The position numbers and the translations under genes are program-made. Below are positions 1 to 7,629 of a DNA stretch of 40,748 nt, piece after piece. Position 1 is the stretch's first letter. Each line of letters starts with the position of its first letter. Origin of the DNA: Buttiauxella warmboldiae (GTDB lineage Bacteria; Pseudomonadota; Gammaproteobacteria; Enterobacterales; Enterobacteriaceae); the NCBI RefSeq assembly GCF_003818135.1, contig NZ_RPOH01000018.1, positions 1 to 40,748 on the forward strand, in the 5' to 3' direction. Below the pieces are notes generated by a model. It was not told the DNA's origin. It ran no database searches and saw only the letters and a list, made by a program, of their open reading frames with translations.

Positions 1-866
1 GCTATAGTTGTGAGGGAAGGGTGCCCCCACGCAGCGGTTTCAATATTATCAAACCCCACAATTGCAATATCTTCAGGTACTTTTAACCCACGCTGTTCGC
101 ACATATTAATGGCGATCATCGCGGTAACGTCGTTGTAGGCGAAAATAGCATCAGGAGGCGTTGGAAGATTGAGTAGTTCGTTCATGGCATAAATCAGCGA
201 CTGCTCGGTATCAACCAAAGGAGACGCAATCACCTCATATTCAGGCGGCATAAGAATTTGTGCTTCATACAGCGCCTGACGATAGCCTTTTTCACGCTGG
301 CGGATACTGTAATGGGAAAGTGTACTCGCCAGGAAGGCGATACGTTTTCGCCCAAGATTAAGCAGGTGTTGGGTCGCTAAATATCCCCCCTGAACATTAT
401 CCGGATTGACACAAGGCAAACCGGGTGACCATAAATCAACCAGTACCATCGGTAATTTCATTTGCGCGAGCGTGGCTATCAGCTGGGGCTCAAAGTAACC
501 GGCGCAAATCAGAGCATCTGGATGATGCAGCAGCACCTGGTCATTTATGGCATCCTCCGGGCCAATTGCCAGAAAGCTCATCGCAATCCCTTTAGCGCGA
601 CAGTGATCTTCCACTCCCAGCAGTAATGAGGAGTAAAAGGGTAGTGCACGCGCAATATCATGCTGGCGATGCAACAAGAAAAGAACCCGTTTTATCTTGT
701 CATTATGCAGCCGGGAAAAGTCGTATCCCTGTTGTTCAGCAATGGCCACAATACGCTGGCGAGTCTCTTCTTTCAGGCCTGGCTGCCCTTTTAACGCACG
801 TGAAACTGCGCCGACGGAAACCCCACACGCCTGCGCAATATCTCTAATTCTTACTGGCTTAGTCAT
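1..866 (-). CDS. LacI-family transcriptional regulator (C-terminus cut by window edge)
   Basis: The frame opens with an ATG at 866-864 behind a GGGAGAGG ribosome site and runs open to the window edge (288 complete codons). The N-terminus has the LacI helix-turn-helix: residues MTKPVRIRDIAQACGVSVGA followed by VSRALKGQPGLKEETRQRI, then a hinge-like segment. The rest resembles the periplasmic-binding-protein-like effector domain, with the late motif FAYNDVTAMIAI and IVGFDNIE near the cut end. It starts 11 bases after the stop of the ROK kinase gene and so is probably co-transcribed with it. By context it is the local repressor of the divergent permease/alpha-galactosidase genes, acting on the repeated 21-bp sites at 1876 and 2066. 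The effector (melibiose, raffinose or another galactoside) is not visible. Family call is secure; target and ligand are inferred. Confidence 0.9.
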   Translation of the reverse strand, partial: MTKPVRIRDIAQACGVSVGAVSRALKGQPGLKEETRQRIVAIAEQQGYDFSRLHNDKIKRVLFLLHRQHDIARALPFYSSLLLGVEDHCRAKGIAMSFLAIGPEDAINDQVLLHHPDALICAGYFEPQLIATLAQMKLPMVLVDLWSPGLPCVNPDNVQGGYLATQHLLNLGRKRIAFLASTLSHYSIRQREKGYRQALYEAQILMPPEYEVIASPLVDTEQSLIYAMNELLNLPTPPDAIFAYNDVTAMIAINMCEQRGLKVPEDIAIVGFDNIETAAWGHPSLTTI

Positions 867-877
867 GCCTCTCCCAT

Positions 878-1855
878 TTAATGTCCTGATGTACTGTGGT
901 GCTCATTCGCATCTTCCTTGTTGCGCTGAAAAGACTGGGCCATTTGCCGCTGACCGAGCCATGCAGCACCTCGTACTCCACTGCTGTCACCGTATTTTGC
1001 TGCAATCAGCGGGGTGCAACAGCGTTTACCAAATATATACTCTGCCATACGTTGCTGTAGCGAGGGATAAAGCTCAGCAATATTTGAGACCCCGCCCCCT
1101 ATAACGATGATATCCGGATCCAGCAGATTAACCACACCAGCTAAAGCCCGGGCCACTTGATCAAGATAGTTATCCCAACACCGTATCGCAGCCGTATCAT
1201 TGGCCCTGACAAGCGAGATGATGTCAGGGACTTTACCCTGTTTACTATAATTTTGATGGTACTGGCGTTCAAGCCCGCTACCTGAAATAAAGGTTTCCAG
1301 ACAATTATGCTGGCCACAATAACAGGGGGAGATAATGCCATCTTTTTGCGGATTGTAATGGGGAAGTGGGTTATGGCCCCATTCCCCACAGCAGGCATTT
1401 GGCCCGGTCAGTAAGTGCTGCCCAACCACGACACCACCTCCACAGCCAGTTCCCAGAATCACTCCAAAAACTACATGATGCCCAGCGCCATTCCCATCTA
1501 TCGCTTCGGAAAGGGCAAAGCAGTTAGCGTCATTCGCGACGGCAACAAATTTTCCCAACAATTCAGCGATATCAGCCGCAAAAGGCTGCTGATTAATTAC
1601 TTGAATATTTGAATTCTTAATCAGATTTGTTTGCGGATCCGGCGTGCCGGGCAAACCGATACCAATGCTCACAGGACCGGGAGCATGGCTTGCTGCTTCC
1701 TGAATAATGGTACGAATGCTTTGCAGGAAAGCCGGGTAGCTTGATTTACAGGTCGCATAACGTTGGCGCCAGATGATTGTTCCTTGCTCATCGAACAATA
1801 CGGCTTCTACTTTAGTTCCACCAATATCCAGACCCAATCTATTTGTAGTTTTCAT
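878..1855 (-). CDS. ROK-family sugar kinase, Mak-like (probable fructokinase)
   Basis: A 325-residue ROK protein that closely resembles E. coli Mak (manno(fructo)kinase, about 302 residues). The ATP-phosphate loop is DIGGTKVEAV (residues 10-19). The presumed catalytic aspartate is D109 in VANDANCFALSEA. The ROK zinc site is complete: H161 in GEWGHNPLP and cysteines 178, 180 and 185 in CYCGQHNCLE. The glycine-rich segment ILGTGCGGGV and the late DPDIIVIGGG motif are present. A tail of about 20 hydrophilic residues at the C-terminus is extra. The start is ATG 1855-1853 behind AGGTAA. It would phosphorylate free hexose, most likely fructose, in the cytoplasm. Beside a galactosidase this hints that a fructose-containing sugar such as raffinose is used, although no invertase is seen in the window. 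It is transcribed away from the permease and just ahead of the LacI regulator. Confidence 0.85.
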   Translation of the reverse strand: MKTTNRLGLDIGGTKVEAVLFDEQGTIIWRQRYATCKSSYPAFLQSIRTIIQEAASHAPGPVSIGIGLPGTPDPQTNLIKNSNIQVINQQPFAADIAELLGKFVAVANDANCFALSEAIDGNGAGHHVVFGVILGTGCGGGVVVGQHLLTGPNACCGEWGHNPLPHYNPQKDGIISPCYCGQHNCLETFISGSGLERQYHQNYSKQGKVPDIISLVRANDTAAIRCWDNYLDQVARALAGVVNLLDPDIIVIGGGVSNIAELYPSLQQRMAEYIFGKRCCTPLIAAKYGDSSGVRGAAWLGQRQMAQSFQRNKEDANEHHSTSGH

Positions 1856-1875
1856 TAAGTTACCTGCCAGTTAGC

Positions 1876-1896
1876 GGTTTGATTACTAAAAATAAC
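1876..1896. promoter_or_regulatory. Putative operator, copy 1 (ROK kinase side)
   Basis: This 21-base site matches the copy at 2066-2086 at 20 of 21 positions (the only difference is A at 1882 against T at 2072). The invariant core is TTACTAAAAATAAC (1883-1896), and its ends are weakly dyadic (GTT...AAC). It lies 20 bases upstream of the kinase ATG in the divergent intergenic region. Such a pair next to a LacI-type regulator gene is best read as operators. The binding protein is inferred, and the sites lack the central CG common in LacI-family operators. Confidence 0.6.
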
Positions 1897-1955
1897 ATTT
1901 TAAGGGTGTGGCGATCATTAACTGGAGCCTGTTGCTGCTCTTTTTGATGGTTTTT

Positions 1956-1971
1956 TGTGGTTGTAGTCACA
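1956..1971. promoter_or_regulatory. CRP (cAMP receptor protein) site
   Basis: TGTGG-TTGTAG-TCACA fits the CRP consensus TGTGA-N6-TCACA at 9 of 10 conserved bases and sits between the divergent sugar genes. A possible -35/-10 pair for the permease lies just to the right: TTGCAT at 1972-1977 and TATGAT at 1997-2002, with a long 19-base spacer. That would put CRP about 45 bases upstream of the start point, compatible with activation and catabolite repression. The site match is seen; the promoter assignment is tentative. Confidence 0.65.
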
Positions 1972-2065
1972 TTGCATGCCATTAAAACATAGAGAATATG
2001 ATGCTTGTCACGCTTTAATAAACAGCAATCTTTGCAGGGCTATTGTTAGTCATTATGGTGAGTGA

Positions 2066-2086
2066 GGTTTGTTTACTAAAAATAAC
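2066..2086. promoter_or_regulatory. Putative operator, copy 2 (permease side)
   Basis: Second copy of the 21-base repeat, with core TTACTAAAAATAAC at 2073-2086. It ends 13 bases before the permease ATG, next to its ribosome site, and is centred 190 bp from copy 1, about 18 helical turns. The two copies bracket both promoters and the CRP site, so one tetrameric repressor could bridge them by looping. No transcription data support this here. Confidence 0.6.
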
Positions 2087-2099
2087 TAATGAGGTGTCT

Positions 2100-3338
2100 A
2101 TGTCTTCGTCAGGAAACGGGATACAAAAACAGAACTACCTTTTATCAAGCCTGTGGTTTCTGTTTTTCTTTATCTGCTGGGGGGCTTGCTTTCCCTATTT
2201 ATCTCTGTGGCTCACCGAAAGAATTGGTATCAACTCTGCTGAAGTAGGAATGGTCTATACCTGTATTGCAACTATCGCCGTTATCTTCCAGCCCGTTTTC
2301 GGCATTCTTGCCGACAAGTTGCATTTCCGTAAGCATTTGATGTGGATGCTGGTCATTCTGATGATTGCCTTCGCACCATGGTGGATTTGGGTATTTGCGC
2401 CACTGCTTAAAGTTAGTGCGGTAGCGGGGGCGATAGCTGGCGGGGTCTTTATTGGCCTCGCATTTGGTTGCGGCTGTGGGGTCTGTGAAGCTTACATTGA
2501 TAAAGTCTCACGCCTTGATGGTTTTGAATTTGGCCGGGCGCGTATGTGGGGTGGAATTGGCGCGGCGGTAGGCACGTTTATTTCTGGTAAATTGTTTGTC
2601 ATCAACCCTGATTACATCTTTATGATGGCCAGTGCCGCAGGTATTTGTCTGGCGTTGATTTTGCTGGTATTTCGTCCCGGTAGAAACTTTCTCGGTAATG
2701 TCAGTTCTGAACGTGCGAAAGTCAATAAAACCGATATCTTCGATCTGTTATGCACCAAAAGATTCTGGTTCCTGGTATTGTATATGGTCGGTGTCGGTGC
2801 GGTATACGAAACATACGATCAGCAATTTGCGGTTTACTACAGCACCTTTTTTGAAAACAAAGCACGCGGTGCAGAAGTCTTTGGGTACTTATATACCGCG
2901 CAGATCTTCCTTGATGCCATGACAATGTTTTTTGCCCCAGCCATTGTTAATCGTATTGGTCCGAAAAATGCTTTACTGTATTGCGGATTTATTATGACCT
3001 TCCGCATTATTGGTAGTGCAATGGCCAGCGGCCCAGTGCTGATTTCTACAATGAAATTGTTACATGGTTTTGAAAGTTCGATTCTTATTATTGCTACCCT
3101 GAAATATATCTCTACCAATTTCGACTGGAAATTATCTGCCACCGTTTACCTAATTGGTTTCCAGTTTGCTAAGCAGTTTAGCCAGATATTTATGAGTACC
3201 ACTATTGGTGGCATGTATGACGTGCTGGGCTTTAAAGAGTCATACACCATTCTTGGCTTAGTTGCTCTGGCCTTTACGGTTATTTCAATCTTCACTTTAT
3301 CGCGTAACCGGGTGCAACCCCTTATTGCTGCGCACTAA
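2100..3338 (+). CDS. LacY/CscB-family oligosaccharide:H+ symporter (MFS)
   Basis: A 412-residue, 12-helix inner-membrane permease of the oligosaccharide:H+ symporter family. The ATG at 2100 is preceded by GAGGTG; a TTG at 2043 in the same frame is a less likely start. Family landmarks align almost residue for residue with LacY: E130 and R148 (LacY E126, R144) in CEAYIDKVSR and FEFGRARM; D240; R302, H322 and E325 in RIIGS and LLHGFE; and K358. Two LacY sugar-site residues are replaced: W151 becomes A155, and E269 becomes I269 with an acidic D272 one helix turn on. As I recall it, that is the pattern of the sucrose permease CscB. Import of a galactoside such as raffinose or melibiose is inferred from the adjoining alpha-galactosidase, 17 bases downstream in the same operon. 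Confidence 0.88.
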   Translation: MSSSGNGIQKQNYLLSSLWFLFFFICWGACFPYLSLWLTERIGINSAEVGMVYTCIATIAVIFQPVFGILADKLHFRKHLMWMLVILMIAFAPWWIWVFAPLLKVSAVAGAIAGGVFIGLAFGCGCGVCEAYIDKVSRLDGFEFGRARMWGGIGAAVGTFISGKLFVINPDYIFMMASAAGICLALILLVFRPGRNFLGNVSSERAKVNKTDIFDLLCTKRFWFLVLYMVGVGAVYETYDQQFAVYYSTFFENKARGAEVFGYLYTAQIFLDAMTMFFAPAIVNRIGPKNALLYCGFIMTFRIIGSAMASGPVLISTMKLLHGFESSILIIATLKYISTNFDWKLSATVYLIGFQFAKQFSQIFMSTTIGGMYDVLGFKESYTILGLVALAFTVISIFTLSRNRVQPLIAAH

Positions 3339-3355
3339 TTTATATTGAGGTTTTC

Positions 3356-5470
3356 ATGTCTGACTTATTGAGTATTGTTGAAAACGGTATCACTATGGTT
3401 TTCGACCTGGCACAGCGTGCCCGTTTATTACATTTTTCAACATTACCGTTCAATGCACAGAATATTACCAATAATACTGATGCACAATCACGATTTAATC
3501 TGGTAGAGGTCAATTTATCCGGGCTTGATAAGCCGCTGGAGCGCCACGGTGCCGGTTTTACCGCTACGGCTCCAGGTTATACATTACAGTTTGATTCCTA
3601 TAATGATATCCGCAATGAACAGGGGCGTAAGCTGACCTTTCTGCTTAATGATACCGGCAGCGAAGTGAACCTCGAAGTGCATTATCAGTTTTATAGCGAA
3701 CTGGCGATAATTCGCAGCTGGACCGTTATCACTAATAAAGGTAGTGAGCCACAGACCCTGGAGTATCTGTCAAGTTTTGTCCTGAATGGTATTGAAAAAG
3801 ACAGTGCGGCAGAGTGGGAAAAAAACTTCTCATTATTAATTCCGCACAATAGCTGGACGAGAGAGCTGCAATGGCGGGAGTATAGCTTTGATGAGTTAGG
3901 GTTTACCCCTTGTATCCAGAAAGGGTTGCAGCGTTCTTCGAAACCACTGCATTTTTCTAATACCGGGGCATGGTCAACTAAAGAATATTTACCGATGGCT
4001 TATTTACATGATAGCCATACTGGTGCGGGGTTATTCTGGCAAATTGAAAATAATGGTTCGTGGCATTGGGAAATTGGTGACCAGGCCGACCATTTATATT
4101 TGCAGTTAGGTGGCCCGAACGAATTTTACAGCCACTGGTTTAAGCAATTAAACCCGGGTGAATCCTTTACTTCTGTTCCGGTGGCTATTGGGGTGACCGC
4201 GCAGGGGTTCGAGCATGCAATGGGCGTGTTGACGCAATACCGCCGCCGTATTCGCCGGGTTAATGAAGATAACCAGAAGCTCGGGGTTATCTTTAATGAC
4301 TATATGAACTGCCTGTTTGGTGACCCGACAACCGAAAAGTTACTGCCATTAATTGATGCCGCCGCCGCAGCGGGTTCGGAATACTTCTGCATTGACTGTG
4401 GTTGGTATGACAAAGGCGAATGGTGGAATGGCGTTGGGCAATGGTTGCCCTCGGCAGAGCGTTTCCCGGAAGGGATTGAATACGTCATCAGCTATATTCG
4501 CAATAAAGGGATGATCCCGGGATTGTGGTTAGAGCTGGAGGTTATGGGCGTGAAGTCGCCAAAACTTGCTGAGACCGATGACAGCTGGTTCTTCATGCGC
4601 CATGGGAAAAGGGTCTTTGATCGCAGCCGCTATCAGCTGGATTTTAACAGTCCTGCTGTTATTGCCCATGCTAATGAAGTGATTGATCGCCTGGTGAATA
4701 CTTATGGCGTGGGTTACATCAAGATGGATTACAACATCGAGCCGGGAATAGGGACTGAGCAGGGGGCAGATAGCGTTGGTGATGGATTACTGAAACATAA
4801 CCGCGCTTATTTGCGCTGGCTAGATGAGGTCTTTACTCGTCATCCACAGCTGATTATTGAGAACTGTGGCAGCGGTGGATTGCGTATGGATTATGCGATG
4901 CTGAGTCGTTGTTCGATTCAGTCGACCAGCGATCAGGAAGATTATCTGAAATATGCCACGATTGCCGCCAATGCCCCGACCGCGGTGACGCCGGAGCAGG
5001 CGGCTATCTGGTCTTATCCAATGCGCGATGGCGATGAACAGGAAGTGATCTTTAATCAGGTATCGGCCATGCTATTGCGCATTCATCAGAGTGGTCATTT
5101 AGCGGAACTTTCTGAGGCTAATTTTGGCCAGGTTCAGGAAGCGATCGGTTTCTATAAAACGTTACGTAATAACATTAAACAGGCATTGCCTTTCTGGCCT
5201 CTGGGACTGTCACGCTTTTCGGATGAATGGGTCGCTTTGGGACTTGTCGCTCCCTGCGGTAAACGTCTTCTGGCGGTGTGGCACCGTGAAGGGGAACAGG
5301 CGGTTTGTACGCTACCTATTAGCGATCTGCTGGGAAAAGAAGTCGACATTAAGCAAGGCTACCCTACCACGATCGCGCATCATACTAGCTGGGACGGAGC
5401 GAGCGGGCAGATGGTGATAGCTATGCCAAATCGATCTGCGGCGATATTTGAAATCAATACGCTCGGCTAA
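3356..5470 (+). CDS. Alpha-galactosidase, glycoside hydrolase family 36
   Basis: A 704-residue cytoplasmic enzyme with no signal peptide and the GH36 layout: an N-terminal beta-sandwich (about 1-300), a TIM barrel (about 310-600) and a small C-terminal beta domain. The predicted nucleophile is D458 in YIKMDYN and the acid/base is D526 in STSDQEDY. The motif ENCGSGGLRMDYAM and the barrel-start segment YFCIDCGWYD are also typical. Expected reaction: removal of terminal alpha-1,6-galactose from melibiose or raffinose after uptake by the permease. The nucleophile motif has KMDYN where many bacterial enzymes have KWDMN, so this is a divergent branch and its exact substrate is uncertain. Ribosome site TTGAGG precedes ATG 3356. 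No clear terminator follows the stop. Confidence 0.85.
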   Translation: MSDLLSIVENGITMVFDLAQRARLLHFSTLPFNAQNITNNTDAQSRFNLVEVNLSGLDKPLERHGAGFTATAPGYTLQFDSYNDIRNEQGRKLTFLLNDTGSEVNLEVHYQFYSELAIIRSWTVITNKGSEPQTLEYLSSFVLNGIEKDSAAEWEKNFSLLIPHNSWTRELQWREYSFDELGFTPCIQKGLQRSSKPLHFSNTGAWSTKEYLPMAYLHDSHTGAGLFWQIENNGSWHWEIGDQADHLYLQLGGPNEFYSHWFKQLNPGESFTSVPVAIGVTAQGFEHAMGVLTQYRRRIRRVNEDNQKLGVIFNDYMNCLFGDPTTEKLLPLIDAAAAAGSEYFCIDCGWYDKGEWWNGVGQWLPSAERFPEGIEYVISYIRNKGMIPGLWLELEVMGVKSPKLAETDDSWFFMRHGKRVFDRSRYQLDFNSPAVIAHANEVIDRLVNTYGVGYIKMDYNIEPGIGTEQGADSVGDGLLKHNRAYLRWLDEVFTRHPQLIIENCGSGGLRMDYAMLSRCSIQSTSDQEDYLKYATIAANAPTAVTPEQAAIWSYPMRDGDEQEVIFNQVSAMLLRIHQSGHLAELSEANFGQVQEAIGFYKTLRNNIKQALPFWPLGLSRFSDEWVALGLVAPCGKRLLAVWHREGEQAVCTLPISDLLGKEVDIKQGYPTTIAHHTSWDGASGQMVIAMPNRSAAIFEINTLG

Positions 5471-5960
5471 AAATACGATCTTTGGAGATGTTCAGCGCGT
5501 GGGTATTTGGGCTGGTGCCAGAGGGATTTGTTGTTCCGGAGTGAGAAGAATTTTCATAATGAGCAGCATGATCCCTCTGATTCGCAATAGCGGGCATCTT
5601 CAACAACCACGGGTATAAGTTAATTAAAATAGCGCCATTCCTGACGATAATAATCGGATGGCGTTTCACTTATCTCCCTGATTTTCCAAATCCGGGGCCG
5701 ATCTTCATACCTTTATTACTGGTATCGGAATATACGCTCTGCTTCGAAAATATAAGCAATCTCAGGCTGATGACAAACGCACGTGTTTCGCAAAACGAAC
5801 ATAGGCCATCAATAAAAAAGAAGGAAAAACTACGCTTTTTCCTTCTTTGTCAGCAACCTTAATCTCATATTTTAACGTAGCCGGGGAATAGTCAGTTGCC
5901 CCGTGAACATCGGGCTATGTTGCGCAATTCTGTGAGTCACCCGTAAAAATTAAAATCTCA
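5471..5960. other. Non-coding stretch between the galactoside and nrf operons
   Basis: About 490 bases with no coding frame I would defend. The only longer open frames are a leftward one of 71 codons (5454-5669), with no ribosome site and unconvincing composition, and a short rightward one that ends at 5862. The stretch holds one strong hairpin (5817-5848, listed separately). The nrf control region begins at about 5960. Confidence 0.6.
5811..5848 (-). terminator. Purine-stem hairpin, terminator-like on the minus strand (repeat copy A)
   Basis: Perfect 13-bp inverted repeat AAAGAAGGAAAAA (5817-5829) and its complement (5836-5848) around the loop CTACGC. Read on the minus strand the stem is followed by TTTTTTATT, giving an intrinsic-terminator shape. 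The minus-strand sequence entering the hairpin (5856-5839), TTGCTGACAAAGAAGGAA, is identical over 18 bases to the last bases of the window, and a related 15-bp hairpin follows mepA. No leftward gene ends here, so its job is unclear. It may insulate nrf from the galactoside operon. Confidence 0.6.
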
Positions 5961-5971
5961 CCAAATAATCT

Positions 5972-5987
5972 TACCCCTAAAGAGGTA
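5972..5987. promoter_or_regulatory. NarL/NarP 7-2-7 heptamer pair upstream of nrfA
   Basis: TACCCCT-AA-AGAGGTA is two inverted heptamers, both fitting the TACYYMT consensus, in the 7-2-7 arrangement that dimeric NarL and NarP prefer. It is centred about 72 bases upstream of the predicted nrf start point. The E. coli nrfA promoter has a 7-2-7 NarL/NarP site at a very similar position (-74.5), where nitrite/nitrate signalling stimulates FNR-dependent transcription. Confidence 0.8.
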
Positions 5988-6003
5988 TTCCAGATGCCTG
6001 AAA

Positions 6004-6045
6004 TTGATTAAAGACAGTATTTTGCATATGGTTTTTTGCTACACA
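6004..6045 (+). promoter_or_regulatory. nrfA promoter: FNR-like site and extended -10
   Basis: TTGAT-TAAA-GACAG (6004-6017) has one perfect FNR half-site and a weak second half. An extended -10, TGC-TACACA (6037-6045), lies downstream and implies a start near 6052. The FNR site is then centred at about -41.5, the class II position used by E. coli nrfA. The next 97 bases form the leader to the nrfA ATG. The imperfect second half suggests weak anaerobic activation, aided by NarP/NarL from the site at 5972. Confidence 0.62.
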
Positions 6046-6148
6046 TTGGGGCGAACAATGTCATGACAGTATTTGCGCGGTTGCTGTTACGGAAAACAAT
6101 AAAAAGAACCGTCATTGCCCCCAATGGCGTAATCTGGATGGTATCTCT

Positions 6149-7585
6149 ATGGCAAGGATAATATTAAGCGCTCCTCGTTCCCTCGGTCTGATGCTCCTTC
6201 TGTTGTTCATTTCTTCAGTTTACGCGCAACAAACGCCTTCACCAGCAAAGGCCGCCGCCATTGAAGCAAGGAATGAAACCTTTGCTCCTCAGCATCCTGA
6301 CCAGTATCTTTCGTGGCAAGCGACCTCGGAACAATCAGCCCGTGAAGATGCGCTCGCGGATGACCCAAGGTTAGTGATTTTATGGGCGGGTTATCCTTTC
6401 TCCCGCGATTACAATAAACCACGCGGGCACGCATGGGCGTTAACCGACGTGCGTGAAACCCTGCGTACCGGTGCGCCAAAAACAGCAGAAGATGGGCCGC
6501 TGCCGATGGCTTGCTGGAGCTGTAAAAGCCCGGATGTGGCGCGTCTGATTCAGAAAGAGGGTGAAGAGGCTTACTTTCACGGTAAATGGGCGCGCGGCGG
6601 TCCTTTAATCGTTAATACCCTGGGCTGCGCCGATTGTCACAATACGGCATCAGACGATTTTGCCAAAGGGAAGCCCGCGCTGACGCTGTCCCGGCCTTAT
6701 GCCCAACGCGCGATGGAAACCATCGGTAACCCATTCGAGAAGGCCAGTCGTTTTGACCAGCAGGCGATGGTCTGCGGTCAATGCCACGTGGAGTATTATT
6801 TTGACGGCAAGAACAAAGCCGTTAAATTCCCGTGGGACGAAGGGATGAAGGTCGAGAACATGGAGAAATACTATGATGCCATTGCCTTCTCTGACTGGAC
6901 GAACGCGCTGTCTAAAACGCCGATGCTTAAAGCACAGCACCCTGAGTATGAAACCTGGAGTGCGGGGATCCACGGTAAGAACAACGTGACCTGCATCGAC
7001 TGCCACATGCCGAAAGTGCAAAACGCCGCAGGCAAACTCTACACCAGCCATAAGATTGGCAATCCTTTCGACAACTTTGCCCAGACCTGTGCAGGCTGCC
7101 ACACCCAGGATAAAGCCTTCCTGCAAAAAGTCGTCGCCGAGCGCAAACAGGCTATTCATGACCTGAAAATCAAGGTTGAGGATCAGCTGGTGCATGCCCA
7201 CTTTGAAGCGAAAGCGGCGTGGGATGCAGGGGCAACAGAAGCTGAAATGCAGCCTGTCCTGGAAAATATTCGTCATGCGCAATGGCGCTGGGATCTGGCG
7301 ATTGCCTCACACGGCATTCATATGCACGCCCCGGAGGAAGGCCTGCGTATGTTAGGCAGCGCGCTGGACAAAGCCGCAGAAAGCCGCACCAGGCTTATCC
7401 GTTTGCTGGCCACCAAAGACATCACTGACGAAATTCCGCTACCGGATATCTCTACGAAAGAGAAAGCGCAACGGGCCATTGGCCTGGATATGCAGCAAAT
7501 TAACGCTGAGAAGCAGGATTTCCTGAAAACAGTGGTGCCGCAGTGGGATGAACAGGCGCGTCACAACGGTCTGTTAAGCCAATAA
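6149..7585 (+). CDS. nrfA: Cytochrome c552, pentahaem ammonia-forming nitrite reductase
   Basis: 478 residues, the same length as E. coli NrfA. It reduces nitrite to ammonium with six electrons in the periplasm. A Sec signal peptide ends at about A26 (SSVYA-QQTP). The catalytic haem site is CWSCK at residues 122-126, with lysine as the unusual axial ligand. Four classical sites follow: CADCH, CGQCH (followed by VEYYF with the conserved calcium/active-site tyrosine), CIDCHMPK and CAGCH. The C-terminal half is the helical dimerisation region, including [12 protein letters not shown]. It is the first gene of the seven-gene nrf operon. Attachment of the CXXCK haem needs NrfEFG, encoded downstream; the other four haems use the Ccm system encoded at 16843-23244. 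Confidence 0.97.
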   Translation: MARIILSAPRSLGLMLLLLFISSVYAQQTPSPAKAAAIEARNETFAPQHPDQYLSWQATSEQSAREDALADDPRLVILWAGYPFSRDYNKPRGHAWALTDVRETLRTGAPKTAEDGPLPMACWSCKSPDVARLIQKEGEEAYFHGKWARGGPLIVNTLGCADCHNTASDDFAKGKPALTLSRPYAQRAMETIGNPFEKASRFDQQAMVCGQCHVEYYFDGKNKAVKFPWDEGMKVENMEKYYDAIAFSDWTNALSKTPMLKAQHPEYETWSAGIHGKNNVTCIDCHMPKVQNAAGKLYTSHKIGNPFDNFAQTCAGCHTQDKAFLQKVVAERKQAIHDLKIKVEDQLVHAHFEAKAAWDAGATEAEMQPVLENIRHAQWRWDLAIASHGIHMHAPEEGLRMLGSALDKAAESRTRLIRLLATKDITDEIPLPDISTKEKAQRAIGLDMQQINAEKQDFLKTVVPQWDEQARHNGLLSQ

Positions 7586-7591
7586 CCCCTT

Positions 7592-7611
7592 TCCGCCTCG
7601 CAGGAGGCGGA
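7592..7611 (+). promoter_or_regulatory. Hairpin between nrfA and nrfB
   Basis: An 8-bp perfect stem (TCCGCCTC 7592-7599 with GAGGCGGA 7604-7611) and a GCAG tetraloop fill most of the 44-base nrfA-nrfB gap. There is no U-run, so it is unlikely to be a full terminator. A stem here could protect the 3' end of an nrfA message and give more NrfA than the downstream proteins. The structure is seen; the function is inferred. Confidence 0.5.
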
Positions 7612-7629
7612 TAACGCAACGGAGTGATT

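Noticed and set aside
5454-5669. 71-codon leftward frame after the alpha-galactosidase gene
   Set aside because: No ribosome site, no recognisable family, and it overlaps the end of the preceding gene on the opposite strand. Treated as chance.
6650-7282. 210-codon leftward frame opposite nrfA
   Set aside because: Lies wholly antisense to a secure gene whose codon pattern explains the open frame.
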